A stretch of DNA of 64,000 nucleotides from Trichobilharzia szidati (GCA_944472155.2 OX235279.1:174509868-174573867), one strand, 5' to 3'. Shown: positions 1 to 11,640, counted from the stretch's first letter. Made by a program: numbers and translations. Notes: a model not told the origin generated them from the letters alone.

Positions 1-830
1 CACTCTACAAGTCTATTATGATTAATCACCACTATTGCCTCCCATTTTACAATATTTTGTAATCGATTTCAGCCTAGCATGACGTTTGTCACACAAATAC
101 GACTATTTATTTTGACACCCCATAACAAATCTGTTATTCTATGTTAACGAAAATGTATCCACCGCATAACTGGCTCTCATTATTGTAATGGTAACAAATA
201 TTATAATTGTTTTATAACTGTAAGCACCTGAAGAGGAGAAATTATTGAAAAGAATATTCTTTGTTCAGATTGACTTTTAATTCATAATATGAGAATATTT
301 CACACTATTAAATTTTGTAACAGTTCTGTTCCTTTAAATTACCTTAGCCAAGTTTCCTATAATAACCACTTTATCGACTGGAGTATTGATTTCTCCGAGT
401 TCATTATTAACTTGACCGTGATTATTGGTCTTTATTGACCAGAGGATAATTTTTTACAAATAATTTTCTGTGTTTTTCAATAGCCTGGAAATAATCCCTT
501 AAATTGTTGCATCGATTTGCAGTTGTTTACACAATGCACCTGTGATTAATGATTATCTGTAAACAATAATAAACTTGCTGTTAAACACTTTGAAGTAATT
601 TTTAACGGCTTTAGCCTTTTTGCGTTGGTCTGTAGTCATTCATCCGACTTATTACTTCTCAGGTTTTAGTAGTATTTCAGTAGTATGCGTGGGCTTGGTC
701 GTATTTCTTCTTTCAAAAGTTGTGCATGTTTGTGTTCCCATTGTACTGACATCCCACTGTTATACATACGGAGGGGTGTATGTGTGTGTGCATCAGAGAC
801 AGAGAGGTGATGGTTTTCTTATTGTTTGCA
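1..830. other. non-coding AT-rich stretch with a PLE-end remnant
   Basis: I see no gene here. The only recognisable element is a PLE-terminus remnant at about 195-290: 'CTGAAGAGGAGAAATTATTG' followed by 'AAAAGAATATTCTTTG'. The same motif pattern closes the PLE copies at 28.4, 29.6 and 30.6 kb. The short open frames are not convincing. Confidence 0.6.
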
Positions 831-835
831 TGGAG

Positions 836-1030
836 AATTTCATTATGAGCTGACATCAGTTAGAAAACCACTGGAAAACCACCACTGGAGTACTGGACAG
901 CTGTTTCGTCCACCTAGTTTGGTACCCTTCAGCAGTACGCACCCACCACAGGGGTGGGAACTTCTGCTTACAAGGCGGCCTCGAAGACCATTGAGCAATC
1001 AAACGAAATCCCTACACAACCAGTACTTGA
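836..1030 (-). repeat. SINE, Smα-like, hammerhead-containing copy
   Basis: On the minus strand this carries the tRNA-like segment, 'GTGCGTACTG', a hammerhead-like core, 'GACGAAACAGCTGTCCAGTA', and a tail ending near 'TGATGTCAGCTCATAATGAA'. The same blocks recur at about 4.8, 19.3, 22.3, 39.0 and 45.1 kb. Schistosome Smα SINEs are known to carry hammerhead ribozymes; the assignment here is by motif only. A plus-strand copy follows directly, making a head-to-head pair. Confidence 0.75.
890..938 (-). ncRNA. hammerhead-ribozyme-like motif in SINE (degenerate core)
   Basis: Stem I is GTACTG/CAGTAC. The core reads CTGAAGG in place of CTGATGA. A stem II region ends in GGAC, then GAAA, then the self-complementary stem III ACAGCTGT and cleavage-site-like GTC. 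The core substitutions make activity unlikely. Confidence 0.5.
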
Positions 1031-1034
1031 AAAT

Positions 1035-1385
1035 TAATCTGATGCTCACTAGTGACTGGCCCTAATCAGGCAGTTAACCCTGGGGTTCTAGTGGGAAGCC
1101 GTGACCAGTAGGGTACAGCAGGTTGAAGATGAGGCAGTAACTCATCGAAGAAGATATTGGGAAATGGTCGCGCTATTTCATGAATTGGCTGGCAGAAGTT
1201 AGAATTCATGGGCTGGTCATTGGATCGAGTCCCAGTAGCTGAATGGTCTACGAGCCAACTCGCCTTGTAACCAGAAGGTGCTGGGTTCGAACAGCTGTGT
1301 TGGGTGCGTACTGATGAAAAGTCCTAAACTAGGACGAAACAGCTGCCTATCTGGTACAGTGTTCACCAACTGCCTTCGTGGTCTG
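1035..1385 (+). repeat. SINE, Smα-like, long copy
   Basis: This is a plus-strand copy with an upstream block ('GACTGGCCCTAATCAGGCAG', 'CGTGACCAGTAGGGTACAGC') shared inverted with 22.49-22.64 kb. Then follow a tRNA-like B box (CTGGGTTCGAAC), GTGCGTACTGATGA, GTCC...GGAC and GAAACAGCTG. Relative to sister copies, three bases between the stem I strand and the core are missing, so the hammerhead is probably inactive. Confidence 0.7.
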
Positions 1386-2289
1386 AGTTCCATTTCTGGT
1401 TGACGCAGTTATATACCTCACCTAATTGGTAAAGAGTCTGGTAAATAAGGAAGGTTGTGAGAGAGGTTAGCAACCACTCCCAGTAAATGAAAACAGCACC
1501 GCCACTGAAAACTCAACGCTCAAAGCTGATAGTCTTAGGTTGCACTTGGAATGCTAAGAAGTAAAGACAGAAATAGACACTTTACTTCGGTGAAGGTACG
1601 GATGACTTTAATATCTCTTCGTATAATTCAGTACATACAGGCAATTAGTTGATATCCATCCATTTTGAAATTTTATCCTCTGACAGAATCTGACATTTCT
1701 CTGTCCAGGAATACGGAATCTAGATTCAATCATCTATCAGTTACTCATAAAACGCGGCCTTTTTCTTATCTTCATAGAAAACATTCACTCCTCAGAATAT
1801 GAATGTATACCAAGCGTGTACATGTTAAATGTAGCATATATAACTAACTAACTAACTAACTACTCTTCGAATTTTAGCCGACTACACCGCTATCAATGAG
1901 AACAATCTTATCAGTAAACTTTTCGACAAATTATTCACCAATTTTTTTGATTGTTTTGTTTTATTAGTTTTACTGTGTAAATAAATCATCCTTTGCTGCT
2001 AAATAAACTTCAAGATGACTAAAGATGAATTTGTGTATTGGTAACCATGGTGATAAATTTGAAGGGTTTGAAGAAACAAAAGAAGTTAAAAATAAAAAAT
2101 TCTGTTATTGTAATGCTATGGTTTTAGAAACTGCCATTACAGAGGAATTCCTCCTTTAAGAGGACAATAACATAACATAACACTGTTTTTCGACACAAGA
2201 TGTTTGCAAGTAGAATCCCTACTCACTTTTGTCATTGTACCAGACTCTTCCATTTTTATAAATGCCCAGTTTTTGTACATCAAGTAATC

Positions 2290-2290
<1 letters not shown>

Positions 2291-2320
<30 letters not shown>

Positions 2321-2333
2321 TGATAATAATAAG
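2291..2333. repeat. (AAT)n microsatellite
   Basis: Runs of AAT with one TGAT interruption. Confidence 0.9.
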
Positions 2334-2555
2334 TGGAACAAAACACCATTTGCTTGGGCGTTTACCATGGGTAAGTTTTCTTGTTGTTGTTGTTTTCTTT
2401 TTTTTAATTGACTATGACTCATCTATTTCACCAACTATCTAGCTATATCTATCCAATAACGAACGACACAGGAAAAATAAACAACTCATGCCTGGGAAGG
2501 AAATGGATTGTGAATAATAGAAACCGGCTTAATTATGAATATATATTATTCTACC

Positions 2556-2561
<6 letters not shown>

Positions 2562-2617
<56 letters not shown>
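2562..2617. repeat. (AT)n microsatellite
   Basis: About 27 uninterrupted AT units. Confidence 0.95.
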
Positions 2618-2619
<2 letters not shown>

Positions 2620-3210
2620 AATTCTCCATTTTAAGTTCACTCATTTCGCTAAAATATGCAGTAAATCTATGCAAAGAAATGTATCCACAATAATCCTTAA
2701 TAAGCGCCATATTGTTTAAGCTATTGACAGCTTTACGAAAATCGATATATATATATAAATATAAGCCTATAAGATATCTCATCATCTAGTTTGATGCCAT
2801 CTGCATGCGCATTTACTATAGTGGGCGTATTCTCTATATATACACAAATTAGAAGAGAAGAACGTTGATTCGTAATTTATTAAATTACTAATTCTATTCT
2901 AAAGACTGAAAGAGAGAAAAAATTGCATTGTGTGAGAATGCAGGATCAATATTTATTTCTTGATTAAACTTCATTGTGTAAATATATTTGAGTTTGTTAA
3001 ATAGCCTGCAATAAAAGTTAACCCTTCTTATCCATTGACGTATATAGACGAATGAATATCTTCACGTTATGAACTCTTTCTGTTTTGGTTAAATGTTCCC
3101 TTGGATTGTTCGCCGTTGAAGTTAGAATTAAACTGTGAGGTAGAAGATTCTCTGTTTTTTTTTTACAAACTGTTGCCATTTATCAACCTTCTATAGTGAC
3201 TCAAGGATGG

Positions 3211-3521
3211 TGTCAAGGAATATGGATATTGAACGTTGGTTCACTGACCTTGGTAGCCATTGGCGGGCAACTCGAAGGCGCGAATGGTTCGATCGTGTAC
3301 AAGTTCGAATAAGACGAAAGAATACGAATAAAAGCACATTGTATTTATTTTTGTAAACATTTGTTTATAGACTTGTAATTGTCTTTACTTTAATTGCCAA
3401 GCAATATAACTTCCTTCAAAGAATACTGGTGTTTTGGAGTTGAAGTCGAGACAAGTACATGGTAATTATCGGTTCAGAGAGTCTTCGTTACAATAGGAAC
3501 TTGGGGCGAAGTTCCTTGACA
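3211..3521 (+). mobile_element. solo LTR, family A (311 bp, 5-bp TSD)
   Basis: The sequence begins TGTCAAGGAA and ends TTCCTTGACA, a perfect 10-bp inverted terminus of the TG...CA type. It is flanked by GATGG at 3206-3210 and again at 3522-3526, a 5-bp target-site duplication. A related copy lies at 24338-24660 with its own TSD. No internal retroelement region adjoins it, so it is best read as a solo LTR left by recombination. The parent element is not identified. Confidence 0.85.
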
Positions 3522-3639
3522 GATGGCTTCTGTTATGTGTACTCATCTAACCATACAAACCATCAGTTTACTAGTCAAGCGATGTTATCTGAGATTGGAA
3601 TGAGTTAGGAAAGTCAGGGGTGGTCCAAACAAAACGTAC

Positions 3640-3895
3640 TGTGGTGTGTGCTACTGACGAGATTTACCAGTAGTATATATAAAGAGACTTCCGTCGGCAC
3701 AAAAGTATTAAGTAGCGGGAAGATAGATTTGATGTCAACCACAGGAAATGAACCAGTGTTGAGGCAGGACACTGGAGAAAGACAAAGAAACACAATAAGA
3801 AGGGCAGAAATTAAAGGGATCTGTGCAAAGGAGGATTTCCATATGTAGTAAACATAATTCCCCGGTGTGTGTATATCAAATTGCAAATAAAGGTT
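3640..3895 (+). repeat. unclassified repeat R1, copy 1
   Basis: It shares with 9520-9810 the blocks 'GAGATTTACCAGTAGTATAT', 'AAAGAGACTTCCGTCGGCA' and 'GATTTGATGTC' plus the following ~100 bp. A TATATAAA box sits just inside the conserved start. The family is unknown to me. Confidence 0.55.
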
Positions 3896-4171
3896 CCGTC
3901 ACTGTTGGTTTAAACCAGCCACGGGATGCTAACAGTTAGTGGCTGGAGACTGTTGGTAACATAGCTGAAAATCTATTAATATAATATTATTATTATTGAT
4001 ATTATTATTATTGTTATCACTAACACTACTATCATTATTTATTTTATTTTTACATTTCCCTACATTCTTTTTGAATAATTTATCCGGGTAATTATTAAGT
4101 TTCAAGGCTTCTCTTATATGTCTCCCTTCCTGTCTTAGATTTTCCGTGGTACTACTTAGTTTTATGCTCTA

Positions 4172-4560
4172 TTACTTAGACATTACACCAATCCTATTTT
4201 GACTGACATAGGATGGGATGATAGGAGGTTCAAATATCTTTCTAAATGTGTGGGTTTTCTGTAAACACTTAGCGTTCAACTTCTCATCTTCTTTCCTTTT
4301 TACGCTACAATCTAACATTGGAAGCTTCCCTTCTCGACTTTCCAATTCATAATTGAATTGAATTACCTCCACCTTTGAGTTAATGTGTTCGAAAAATCTA
4401 TCTATATCCTGTGTTCTAAGTACAGTGAATGTGTCATCTACATACCTCCACCATACTTTTGGGGTAGGGGTGAACGGTTCACTCTCTATGTTTTCCCACC
4501 TATCCATGAATATATCTGCCACAATCGGGGATATTGGTGATCCCATGGCAACTCCCTCAG
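4172..4560 (-). pseudogene. Penelope-like reverse transcriptase fragment
   Basis: The minus-strand frame (124 aa) contains MGSPISPIVADIFMDRWE, a RT motif B-like segment, and then WWRYVDDTFTVL with the catalytic YVDD. PLE-type downstream sequence follows (DIDRFFEHIN, FNYELESREGKLPMLDCSV). The fragment covers only the palm/thumb part of RT. There is no 5' fingers domain and no GIY-YIG part, so it is a truncated remnant. Its family differs from the other PLE copies in the window, being closer to the 35-kb one in style. Confidence 0.8.
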
Positions 4561-4779
4561 TTTTTTTCTATATTGCATACAGTCGTATTTCTGTAAACCA
4601 TGAGATATATGAAGCCATGGAAGATTATTCAAGTGAAACTATTATTCATGAACAGATGTTGGAAGTGACAAGTAGAAAACAATACAACACTGTTAGTTGG
4701 CCAAACTCAACTACATCAAACTACTTCTAATTAAAAGGTTAGTATATTTCTGCAGTGAAAGCTGATTTTATCGCCTGGA

Positions 4780-4910
4780 GGATTTCATCAGTTGAGCTGA
4801 CATCAGTTAGAGAACCATTGAGAAACCACCTGGAGGTACTGGACAACTGTTTCGTTCTAGTTTGGGTCTCTTCAACAGTACGCACTCACTGCAAGAGGTT
4901 GATATATACA
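4780..4910 (-). repeat. SINE, Smα-like fragment
   Basis: On minus: GTGCGTACTGTTGAAGAGAC, CCCAAACTAGAACGAAACAG, TTGTCCAGTACCTCC and the ACTGATGTCAGCTC tail. The head of what may be the same element resumes at about 5215-5340. Confidence 0.65.
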
Positions 4911-5214
4911 CAGGTGACTTATCAATATTCATTATTTATTTCCCACACTTGCATAATCATTGATTTCCCACATCTGCGTGATTATTGATTTTAATTACTG
5001 AATTCCCATGGTTTGTTAATATTTTTAAAATGTGACATTGACTTTCCTAACTGTGTAAATACGGAGTTTTTGTTTAACATTTCGACTGTTGTTAGAGACA
5101 GTAAAAGCTCTCGTATCAACGTCCAGTCTTCTTTCTTTGTCTTGCGTGCCCGGCGGTATTGTTGTTGTTGTTGACGTGCGATTAGGACAGATTAGCCAGC
5201 GCATTAGTTAGATT

Positions 5215-5340
5215 AGCTCGTAGTCTACAAGGTTCAAACAGAGGACCTTCTGGTTACTAGGTGAGCTAGCTCGTAGACCATTCAGCCGCTGGGACTCAAC
5301 CAAATGGTCCATGAATGCCTACTTCTGCCAACGTGGTTAA
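5215..5340 (-). repeat. SINE, Smα-like head fragment
   Basis: It contains the tRNA-like head seen inverted: 'GACCTTCTGGTTACTAGGTG', 'CTCGTAGACCATTCAGCCGC', 'TGGGACTC'. It is probably separated from the 4.78-4.91 kb tail by about 300 bp of unrelated sequence. Confidence 0.55.
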
Positions 5341-5599
5341 TACGTACAACCTGAGTTTAGTGGAGCAGTTGAGCTAAAGTAAAGCATTACAAAATGCTTG
5401 GAAAAGTGACCATTGCGGTTCACTTGTGAAGATTTCCTGAACCTTAAATAGAACGCAAAATATTTTTTTTTGCCTTTGAGAAAACAAGAATCAAAATGTT
5501 GGGAATGTTTAACAGCATTCATCAAGCAGTGGGGATGGTAGTCTCTTGCAATGCTTTCGAGGTCAGGTAAATCTGAATAAAGCGAGAACTAAGGTTTTT

Positions 5600-5657
5600 G
5601 CAGAATAAAGTGGTACCATCATTGTTTATTTCGTTGCCTTCTCATCAACTCAGCTGC
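5600..5657 (-). ncRNA. hammerhead-like motif at PLE end
   Basis: Minus strand: stem I GCAG ... CTGC, core CTGAGTTGATGA, short stem II region, CGAAA, an imperfect AT-rich stem III centred on TGGTACCA, and a UU/C cleavage-site-like junction. Hammerheads are known in PLEs. Pairing was checked by eye only. Confidence 0.45.
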
Positions 5658-6067
5658 TTTCAGGCCACAGTCATTATTAAGCAAATCTACAGAAACAATT
5701 TTAACATACTTGTTCGCACATGTTCTCTGTTGATGTCGTTGAATGAAATTGATGAATTCGATCCGGCATACTGTATTCAAGCTATTGACGACACCATCGA
5801 AAGATTGGGCTTCAGTTCTCAATTTTGAAATCAGAGATTTTGTTGATTCAATGCGTCGAAGATTTTTGAGAGATGGAGGTAATTTACAAGTACGTAGTGA
5901 CTTCAGGAGATGGTGAGGAAAGCAGTGAGACCACAAGCGTTCATGGTAAAACTTCCGTCGAGTCAATTCTCTGGATATTCTGCAACGATTGGTCACCAAA
6001 TGATTCAGTGATCTGAAAGATTCTGTGGGGGAGGCGATTTTTCAAAAATTTCATACATTTATTCCCC

Positions 6068-6116
6068 TTAATGATGAGAAGCCAACGAAATAAATGATGG
6101 TACCACTTTATTCTAC
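6068..6116 (+). ncRNA. hammerhead-like motif at PLE end (decayed)
   Basis: This is the same motif as at 5600-5657 but inverted. It has TGATGA, CGAAA and the TGGTACCA-centred stem III. Stem I is lost (TTCTAC). Confidence 0.4.
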
Positions 6117-6154
6117 AAAAAACTGGAGTTCTGGCTTTTTTCAAATTCATTTAC

Positions 6155-7325
6155 GTGGAATAAATGTATGAAATTCAAATAAAATCTACTCGCCGATTGA
6201 ATGCAACTCGTATTCTTACTGCTTTTATTACCCTCATACGGTTCTTAAAAATCAAGATATGTAAAGGCTGTAGAATTTTACTCCTACTTACTTACCAGCC
6301 TACCTACCTACCTCCCCACACACAGACACAAACGCCATTTACTCCATTCAACATGTTATCGTCGATGTTGTCGTTACCATATCCGTGTTGTTCGTCGTGT
6401 TGCTAGTGCCTAGTGCTGATGTGGACAAACGCCCTGTGATAATGTTTATAGTAGCGTTGCTTAATACTGAGTGTTAGGTGTAAGTGTAAACGACTTTAAC
6501 GTTGTGTTTTGTGTGTGTGTGTGTTTCTACGTTAGTTTGAAATAAATTGATGTTTTTGTTCACCATCGCGTTGCCCACCCCGCCTGCACCAGAAAAATAA
6601 AAACGAAATTTTGTTTATTTTTTGCCTTATGCCTAATTTTTATCTTTGAATCATAAACAGTTTATAAAAATGTGTATGATATTTATGTGTGAAGGCTATA
6701 CACACACACACCTGCATATGCACGCACGCACACATACACGCAAGCACATACATACGTGCATGCACGAGTACATGTACAACTAAACCCTTTAGAATAAACA
6801 AGAAGACAAATAGCAGAGTATTATTACACAACTGAGATGGTGGATATTACAAGTTGATAAACTTTATTGAAATGAATTGAAAACTACTTTTTTTTGTTTA
6901 AAAAAAGTTCTTTATCCTAGATTTCAGACATACGTAACAAGCACTAAGACACATTTAAACAAGCTGTTTATTTTCCTTACCAGTTACTAACTAGTACTGG
7001 GACAAGGCTTTTTTGTTCGTATTATACACAACTGAGAATTTTGAAACACTAAACAATTTTACTGTCATACACTGTCAATCTGTTACACAATCAATCTGTC
7101 AGTCTGTGTGTTCTTTCAATTACCGAAAGGTGTTCACGTTACGTCTTAGCTCAATACACTTTTATCATGTAATAGTTAGAAATAACTCGCCTAGTTTACA
7201 AGCTAGCTGTTTTTTAGTCGGTCCCAATCCGAGGAAAAGAGGGAGGCTTGGGCTTGGCTAAAGCTAGCGACCCTACCCCGTAAAATCAAGCAAACTGCCG
7301 CAGAAACTTCAACTTTGCTGGAATT
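6155..7325. other. non-coding, repeat debris
   Basis: I see no gene. CA/GT-rich simple sequence lies at about 6505-6530 and 6700-6765. At about 7225-7325 there is a degenerate tail of the second SINE family ('CTTGGGCTTGGCTAAAGCTA', 'CCCCGTAAAATC', 'GAAACTTCAA'). Confidence 0.5.
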
Positions 7326-7399
7326 GTAGAGGTGAAATGAAACAGCAGGCTGGTGAAAGCCTTAGAGAAGCCGTTTAGCCAGTCGATGTCTCTCTCTCT

Positions 7400-8105
7400 C
7401 TCGATGAAAGCAAGAATAAGAGTGGGGACGTGGAATGTCCGTACAATGTACGAGGCTGGCTGGGAAGGCTGCCCAAGTAGGCAAAGAAATGCGAAGATAT
7501 GGCCTAGAAGTGCTGGAAATCTGTGAGAGCAGATAGAATGGATATGGACTGTGAAAACTGTCAACTGGAGAGTCAGTAATCTACTCCGATCTGGTCACGC
7601 AGACGACAATCACAAGCATACTGACGCAGTGAGCGTCTATCATGATGTCACCAATCGCAGCGACGGTTCTTGTCCAATAAAAAACCAATTTCATCCTGCA
7701 GGATCATGACAGCAAGATTCAACTCAACAGCAAGGAAGGAGGGTTACAACTGTCCAGCGCTAAGCGCAATGCTACAAACAGCGTGGAACAAAAGAACAAG
7801 GAAGATTTCTATAGACAACTCTGGCAACAAACCAACCAAGATCCGACTGCTCAATAAATATGCAGAGGAAAACAGAGGTGGATCGGGCATACATTGAGGA
7901 GGCCGATGGATCGCATCGCTCGAGTGGGAAGCGACAAATGGGCCGTCGATGAGAGGGTGACATGGAAGAGATAGTGTGATTTGGAGGAGGAGGAGATGGG
8001 AAATGAGATGATGGTCAGTCGTGGGGTCATCCAGCTGAAGACGACAGCAAAGGATAGAAGAAAGTGGAGATTTGTTGTTGCAGCCCTATGTTCCACCCGA
8101 AACCA
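7400..8105 (+). pseudogene. RTE-type non-LTR retrotransposon, internally deleted copy
   Basis: The 5' part encodes ARIRVGTWNVRTMYEAG at about 7405-7460, the signature start of the AP-endonuclease domain in RTE (SR2-like) elements, followed by shifted frames such as KEMRRYGLEVLEI. The 3' part (about 7860-7970) encodes RWIGHTLRRPMDRIA, typical of the RTE C-terminus. The element tail ('CCCTATGTTCCACCCGAAAC') lies at 8085-8105. The RT core is missing and frames are broken, so it is a dead, internally deleted copy. Confidence 0.7.
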
Positions 8106-8164
8106 AAGGGAATTATAATAAAGTAATAATATTCAAGAATTAGTTTGTACGGATTTTATTTGCT

Positions 8165-8345
8165 AGACCACGGACTGCTATCAGTTAGAGAAACACTGGA
8201 GACCAGCGCTAGAGTGCTAGACATCTGTTTCATGGTCCATTGAATGGGGAGGGGGGCGCATTGGCTGAGTGGTCTACCAGCTCCCCTTGTAACCGAAAGG
8301 TTTTGAGTTCGAGACCCACTGAGTGCGTACTGCCCATGACTCCCA
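8165..8345 (+). repeat. SINE, Smα-like, rearranged fragment
   Basis: It has 'GAGACCAGCGCTAGAGTGCTAG', then GTGGTCTACCAGCTCCCCTT, the B-box-like GTTTTGAGTTCGAGAC and GTGCGTACTGCC. The order of blocks is scrambled relative to the other copies. Confidence 0.5.
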
Positions 8346-9515
8346 AAATGGAAAATAGTCAGAAATGATCAATTCAGTATAAGACGTTTTGATTTCATTT
8401 ATTTTCCTCATCCGCTAATTTTGAGAAGGTTTATCTGTAACTTTCCATTGGAGTTTCAATTAGGTTACAGGTATTGCTGAATCTATAGATTTTGACAAAA
8501 AGCTATTTAAACTCCCAATAACACATACATGGTGAAAACTAATGCGCACATGTATCGGCTGGCCGAAGTTAACTGATTAAGTTGTTAACTTTTAGATGTT
8601 TGTCTAAACTTCAGCATTGCGATATCGTCAAAAGCCTGTTTTCCCAGCACGCCGAACAACATCTTTTTCATCTCTGCTACTGAAGTGGTGAGCAAACACT
8701 TCTGATGGCCTGCTTAAACAACTGAGCTAACTTAAATGCCATTCGGCATAATGCACTTGATTTTCTCCATGTCTTGCTGTTCTAGTCTTTGAGTTAAGTC
8801 CCTCATAAAGTTGCACAAATTTCTGATTATCTACTGGTCTATCCCTGGGTGCTTCAAGAGGAAAATAAAGGGGGAACATATTTCAAGACTTAGTCTTCTT
8901 GCAGATAGAATAACGCTTCGACACAAGACACACCGTCGACGTATATTTACTTGTTGATTCTATGCAGGAAGTAAATACGAACACTGTTCCAGTCAGTATT
9001 ATTTGGAGTACACCATGAGGCAGTTGAAGGCTTTTTGGTTGGCACTTGTCAGTAGATGAAAAGCAAAGCAAGGTTGTACCTACACAAATTAAACTAAATC
9101 GCAGAAATAAGCAATTAAATCACTGTCACAGATTCCCTACCGCAAACATTTTAGTATACAATATATACTACTTATGAGTAGTCTGATTTTAAAATCTTAA
9201 AATTACTTCCTAGATCGTACACAACACTATCAGAAAGCAGGTAGCTACGGAGTTATCACATCCCAAGTTCTCCTTGAAGGTGTAGGCCCTCAGTTCTCGC
9301 CATTATGAACACTGATTCTCATATTATACAGCTTTCAAATTTGTTTTCTGCAATTATTCAATCCAAATAGTTGCATATTGTAAATAGCTTTCGCTTGTGA
9401 AAAAAGTAGTTATCAGCTAAAAAATAGATATGCAAACGAACTAATCCGTTGACTGTAAAACTGTTTTCATCTAGAAATTTGTATTTTATACAGTTTTGTC
9501 CGGTTATATTGGTAC
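8346..9515. other. non-coding stretch
   Basis: I see no gene or recognisable repeat. Short open frames have no domain features. Confidence 0.5.
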
Positions 9516-9519
9516 ATTT

Positions 9520-9810
9520 ACCACTGATAAGATTTATCAGTAGTATATAAAGAGACGTCCGTCGGCATGAAAATATCAAATAACAGTGAGATGGATTTGA
9601 TGTCCGAGAAAGCAAATGATACAGTGTTGCGCAGATACTTGGAAGACGTGAAAGGAACACAAGGAAACAAAAAATATAGAGGCCAGAGGGAGAAAAAGAT
9701 AGGAGATCTGTGCAAATCGTGGACTGAAGATAAGGTGTACATACTTTGGGTGAACACAGCGAATAAGCATTCCTTTGCCAAGTGTTCATCTTCTACCTCT
9801 ACAATATGAG
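9520..9810 (+). repeat. unclassified repeat R1, copy 2
   Basis: It opens with the palindrome ACTGATAAgatTTATCAGT, then TATATAAAGAGACGTCCGTC, and continues parallel to 3640-3895. Open frames in it differ between the copies, so it does not look coding. Confidence 0.55.
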
Positions 9811-9984
9811 GTATGGCGGGGAAAGAGGCCCATTTTTGGCGAATTCATTTTCCGCTTCAGTCGTACAATGCCATTTATATACAATTCTTCTTCTATGAAA
9901 GAGGTTAGTGGCAAAAATGATGAGTTGTCACTAACACAGTTGTCAATATAATTATATATTATTACTATTATTATTCTTTCTTTT

Positions 9985-10560
9985 AATTCCTAGAGGAACA
10001 TAGGGCTTCAGCCACATGTCTCCATTGCATTCAGTTCTCCGCCAACATCTTCACCTGGCTCCAAGCGTGCTCACATGCGTCCACCTCCTTTTCCCATCAT
10101 CACCTCAACTTCCATATCACCCTCACACTGACGACCGACCGAATTCGGGTTCCACTCGAACAATGGCCTGGTGTGTGATGTCACTCAATTGATGGTTTGT
10201 TTTCTCAGAGTATGGCTAATCCATCTCCATTTCTTCCTGAAGATTTGTAGCACAATCGCTTCCTGCTGAGTTAGTTCGCTCATTGCCAGAGATCCCGGCC
10301 ATCTGATCTTGAGTAGTGTATAGCAAAGACAGCTGTTGATGAAGGTCTGTAGTTTGTTCGTAGTAGCCTTCGTGATGTGCAGTGCAAGTCTCTGATCCGT
10401 TTGGTAAGTAGCACTGACTTCACATTGGAGTTGAAAATCCGGATCTTGTTATATTGATGCTGAGTAGTGCTGTTGATCTCCACATAGACTTGAGAGTAAT
10501 GAAAGCTCTCCTTGCTTTCCAAATCGTCGTTTTGATAACCTCATCAGTTCCGCCTGCCTG
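9985..10560 (-). pseudogene. RTE-type element, 3' part (degenerate)
   Basis: Read on minus, the frame at 10280-10522 gives KIRIFNSNVKSVLL, which is typical of the end of RTE reverse transcriptase. After it comes the region equivalent to the WIGHTLR domain, and the plus-strand 'CCTAGAGGAACATAGGGCTT' marks the 3' end. Parallel copies lie at 33.90-34.25 and 37.93-38.48 kb. Frames are broken. Confidence 0.7.
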
Positions 10561-11105
10561 TAGTGGAAAGGATGCTTCCCAGGTATGTGGATAGGTAAAG
10601 GAGGTTGTTAATAGAATAAGTCAATGCATAAAAGAAGTTGAGTAAGTGTATGAGAGTTACGTATGAAGACGAATAATTTAATGAGTAAGTTGTGATTAAG
10701 ATTTACATAGAAACGAAGGAAAATGTGGAATTATGTATGAGTTGTGAAGAAATACAAGAGTTATAAAGAGTTAGTTAAAAAAAAGTAAACAAATATCAAG
10801 GCAGTAGAAATCAACAAAATTGTTACTATCATTTTAGGAGTGGTTAAATAGTTTTCCTTTGTATGGACATTTCCGACTAGGACTTCAGCAGCGCAAAAGA
10901 AACGATAGCGCATTGACTTTGGGAGGTTATTCTTCACTTTATAAGAATAGTTTGATACAGACTTTTGTCAAGATAGAAATGCCGGTGTTGACAAGGTGTT
11001 GGATTATCGCTTTTCTCGTAGAACCACCACTAATTTTCTGAAAACATGCTAGATAGCGTTCCTGAAAACTTTTAGGCAGGATTAATGTCAAACGAACAAT
11101 GTGTC
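10561..11105. other. AT-rich non-coding stretch
   Basis: At about 10760-11090 the sequence resembles a PLE 3' region preceding the fragment at 11.1 kb. No gene is seen. Confidence 0.4.
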
Positions 11106-11109
11106 TACC

Positions 11110-11640
11110 TCAAAAGCAACAGGTGAACTGATATAAACACTTTAAAGTGGTCAGGTGCGAAATGTTGTCCTCAATGCTTCTGCCGACCAGTGTGCGATTG
11201 CAGAACGCTACTCTCCGCGATAAATAGAAGAAAGTTCTTCTTAAATAACCCAAAATTTCCCCCGCCATTAAGGACATCGCTGAATAGATCATCTTTGAAG
11301 TTGAGGTTCATGTAAAGTTTCTTTCTCAGCATGGATGAGGTTTCTTGTCCTGGGATTTTCGGTTTGATCTTCTTGTCAATAAATCTTGGTGGATATTCAT
11401 TTCGGAAGAAGATTTCTTTCAAAATGTGAAAATTTTCCTGCAGAGCGCCAAGACTGCAGATGCCAGTAGCAAGGAATACACTTTGGTTTCGTGTATGACT
11501 AACTGACATCCAGCTGTAGAAACTTATCAGCTAGCCATTCCATGCAGGTCTCCTGTGGACTGACCTTATTACAGTTCTGTCGGTTCTTCTTTTAAGTCCA
11601 ACATCAAGAAAAGGAATTTTAGGTTGTAGCGGTAAATAAT
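11110..11640 (-). pseudogene. Penelope-like element fragment (linker and start of GIY-YIG)
   Basis: The minus frame includes FFRNEYPPRFIDKKIKPK, parallel to MENGFPPRFIDKNLKSK in the 16.5-kb PLE, then KKLYMNLNFKDDLFSDVL. It breaks into other frames before LYQFTCCF, the start of the GIY-YIG region. Upstream, shifted pieces of the RT C-terminus can be traced to about 11640. Frameshifts make it non-functional. Confidence 0.7.

Larger units (their letters stand above)
1390..3205. other. non-coding stretch with microsatellites
   Basis: I find no gene. Microsatellites are listed separately. Frames such as those over 2137-2442 and 2546-2785 come from simple repeats and are rejected. Confidence 0.6.
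5585..6150. mobile_element. PLE remnant: inverted pair of element ends
   Basis: The left end (5585-5725, minus) and the right end (about 6060-6150, plus) are inverted copies of a PLE terminus also found at 31.73-31.86, 33.74-33.89 and 40.37-40.53 kb (shared 'AAATAAATGATGGTACCA'). The middle has open minus-strand frames with no recognisable domain. I read it as a PLE stripped of its coding part. Confidence 0.6.

Noticed and set aside
5619..5999. 126-aa minus-strand frame
   Set aside because: It overlaps the PLE end and has no RT or nuclease motif; likely chance.
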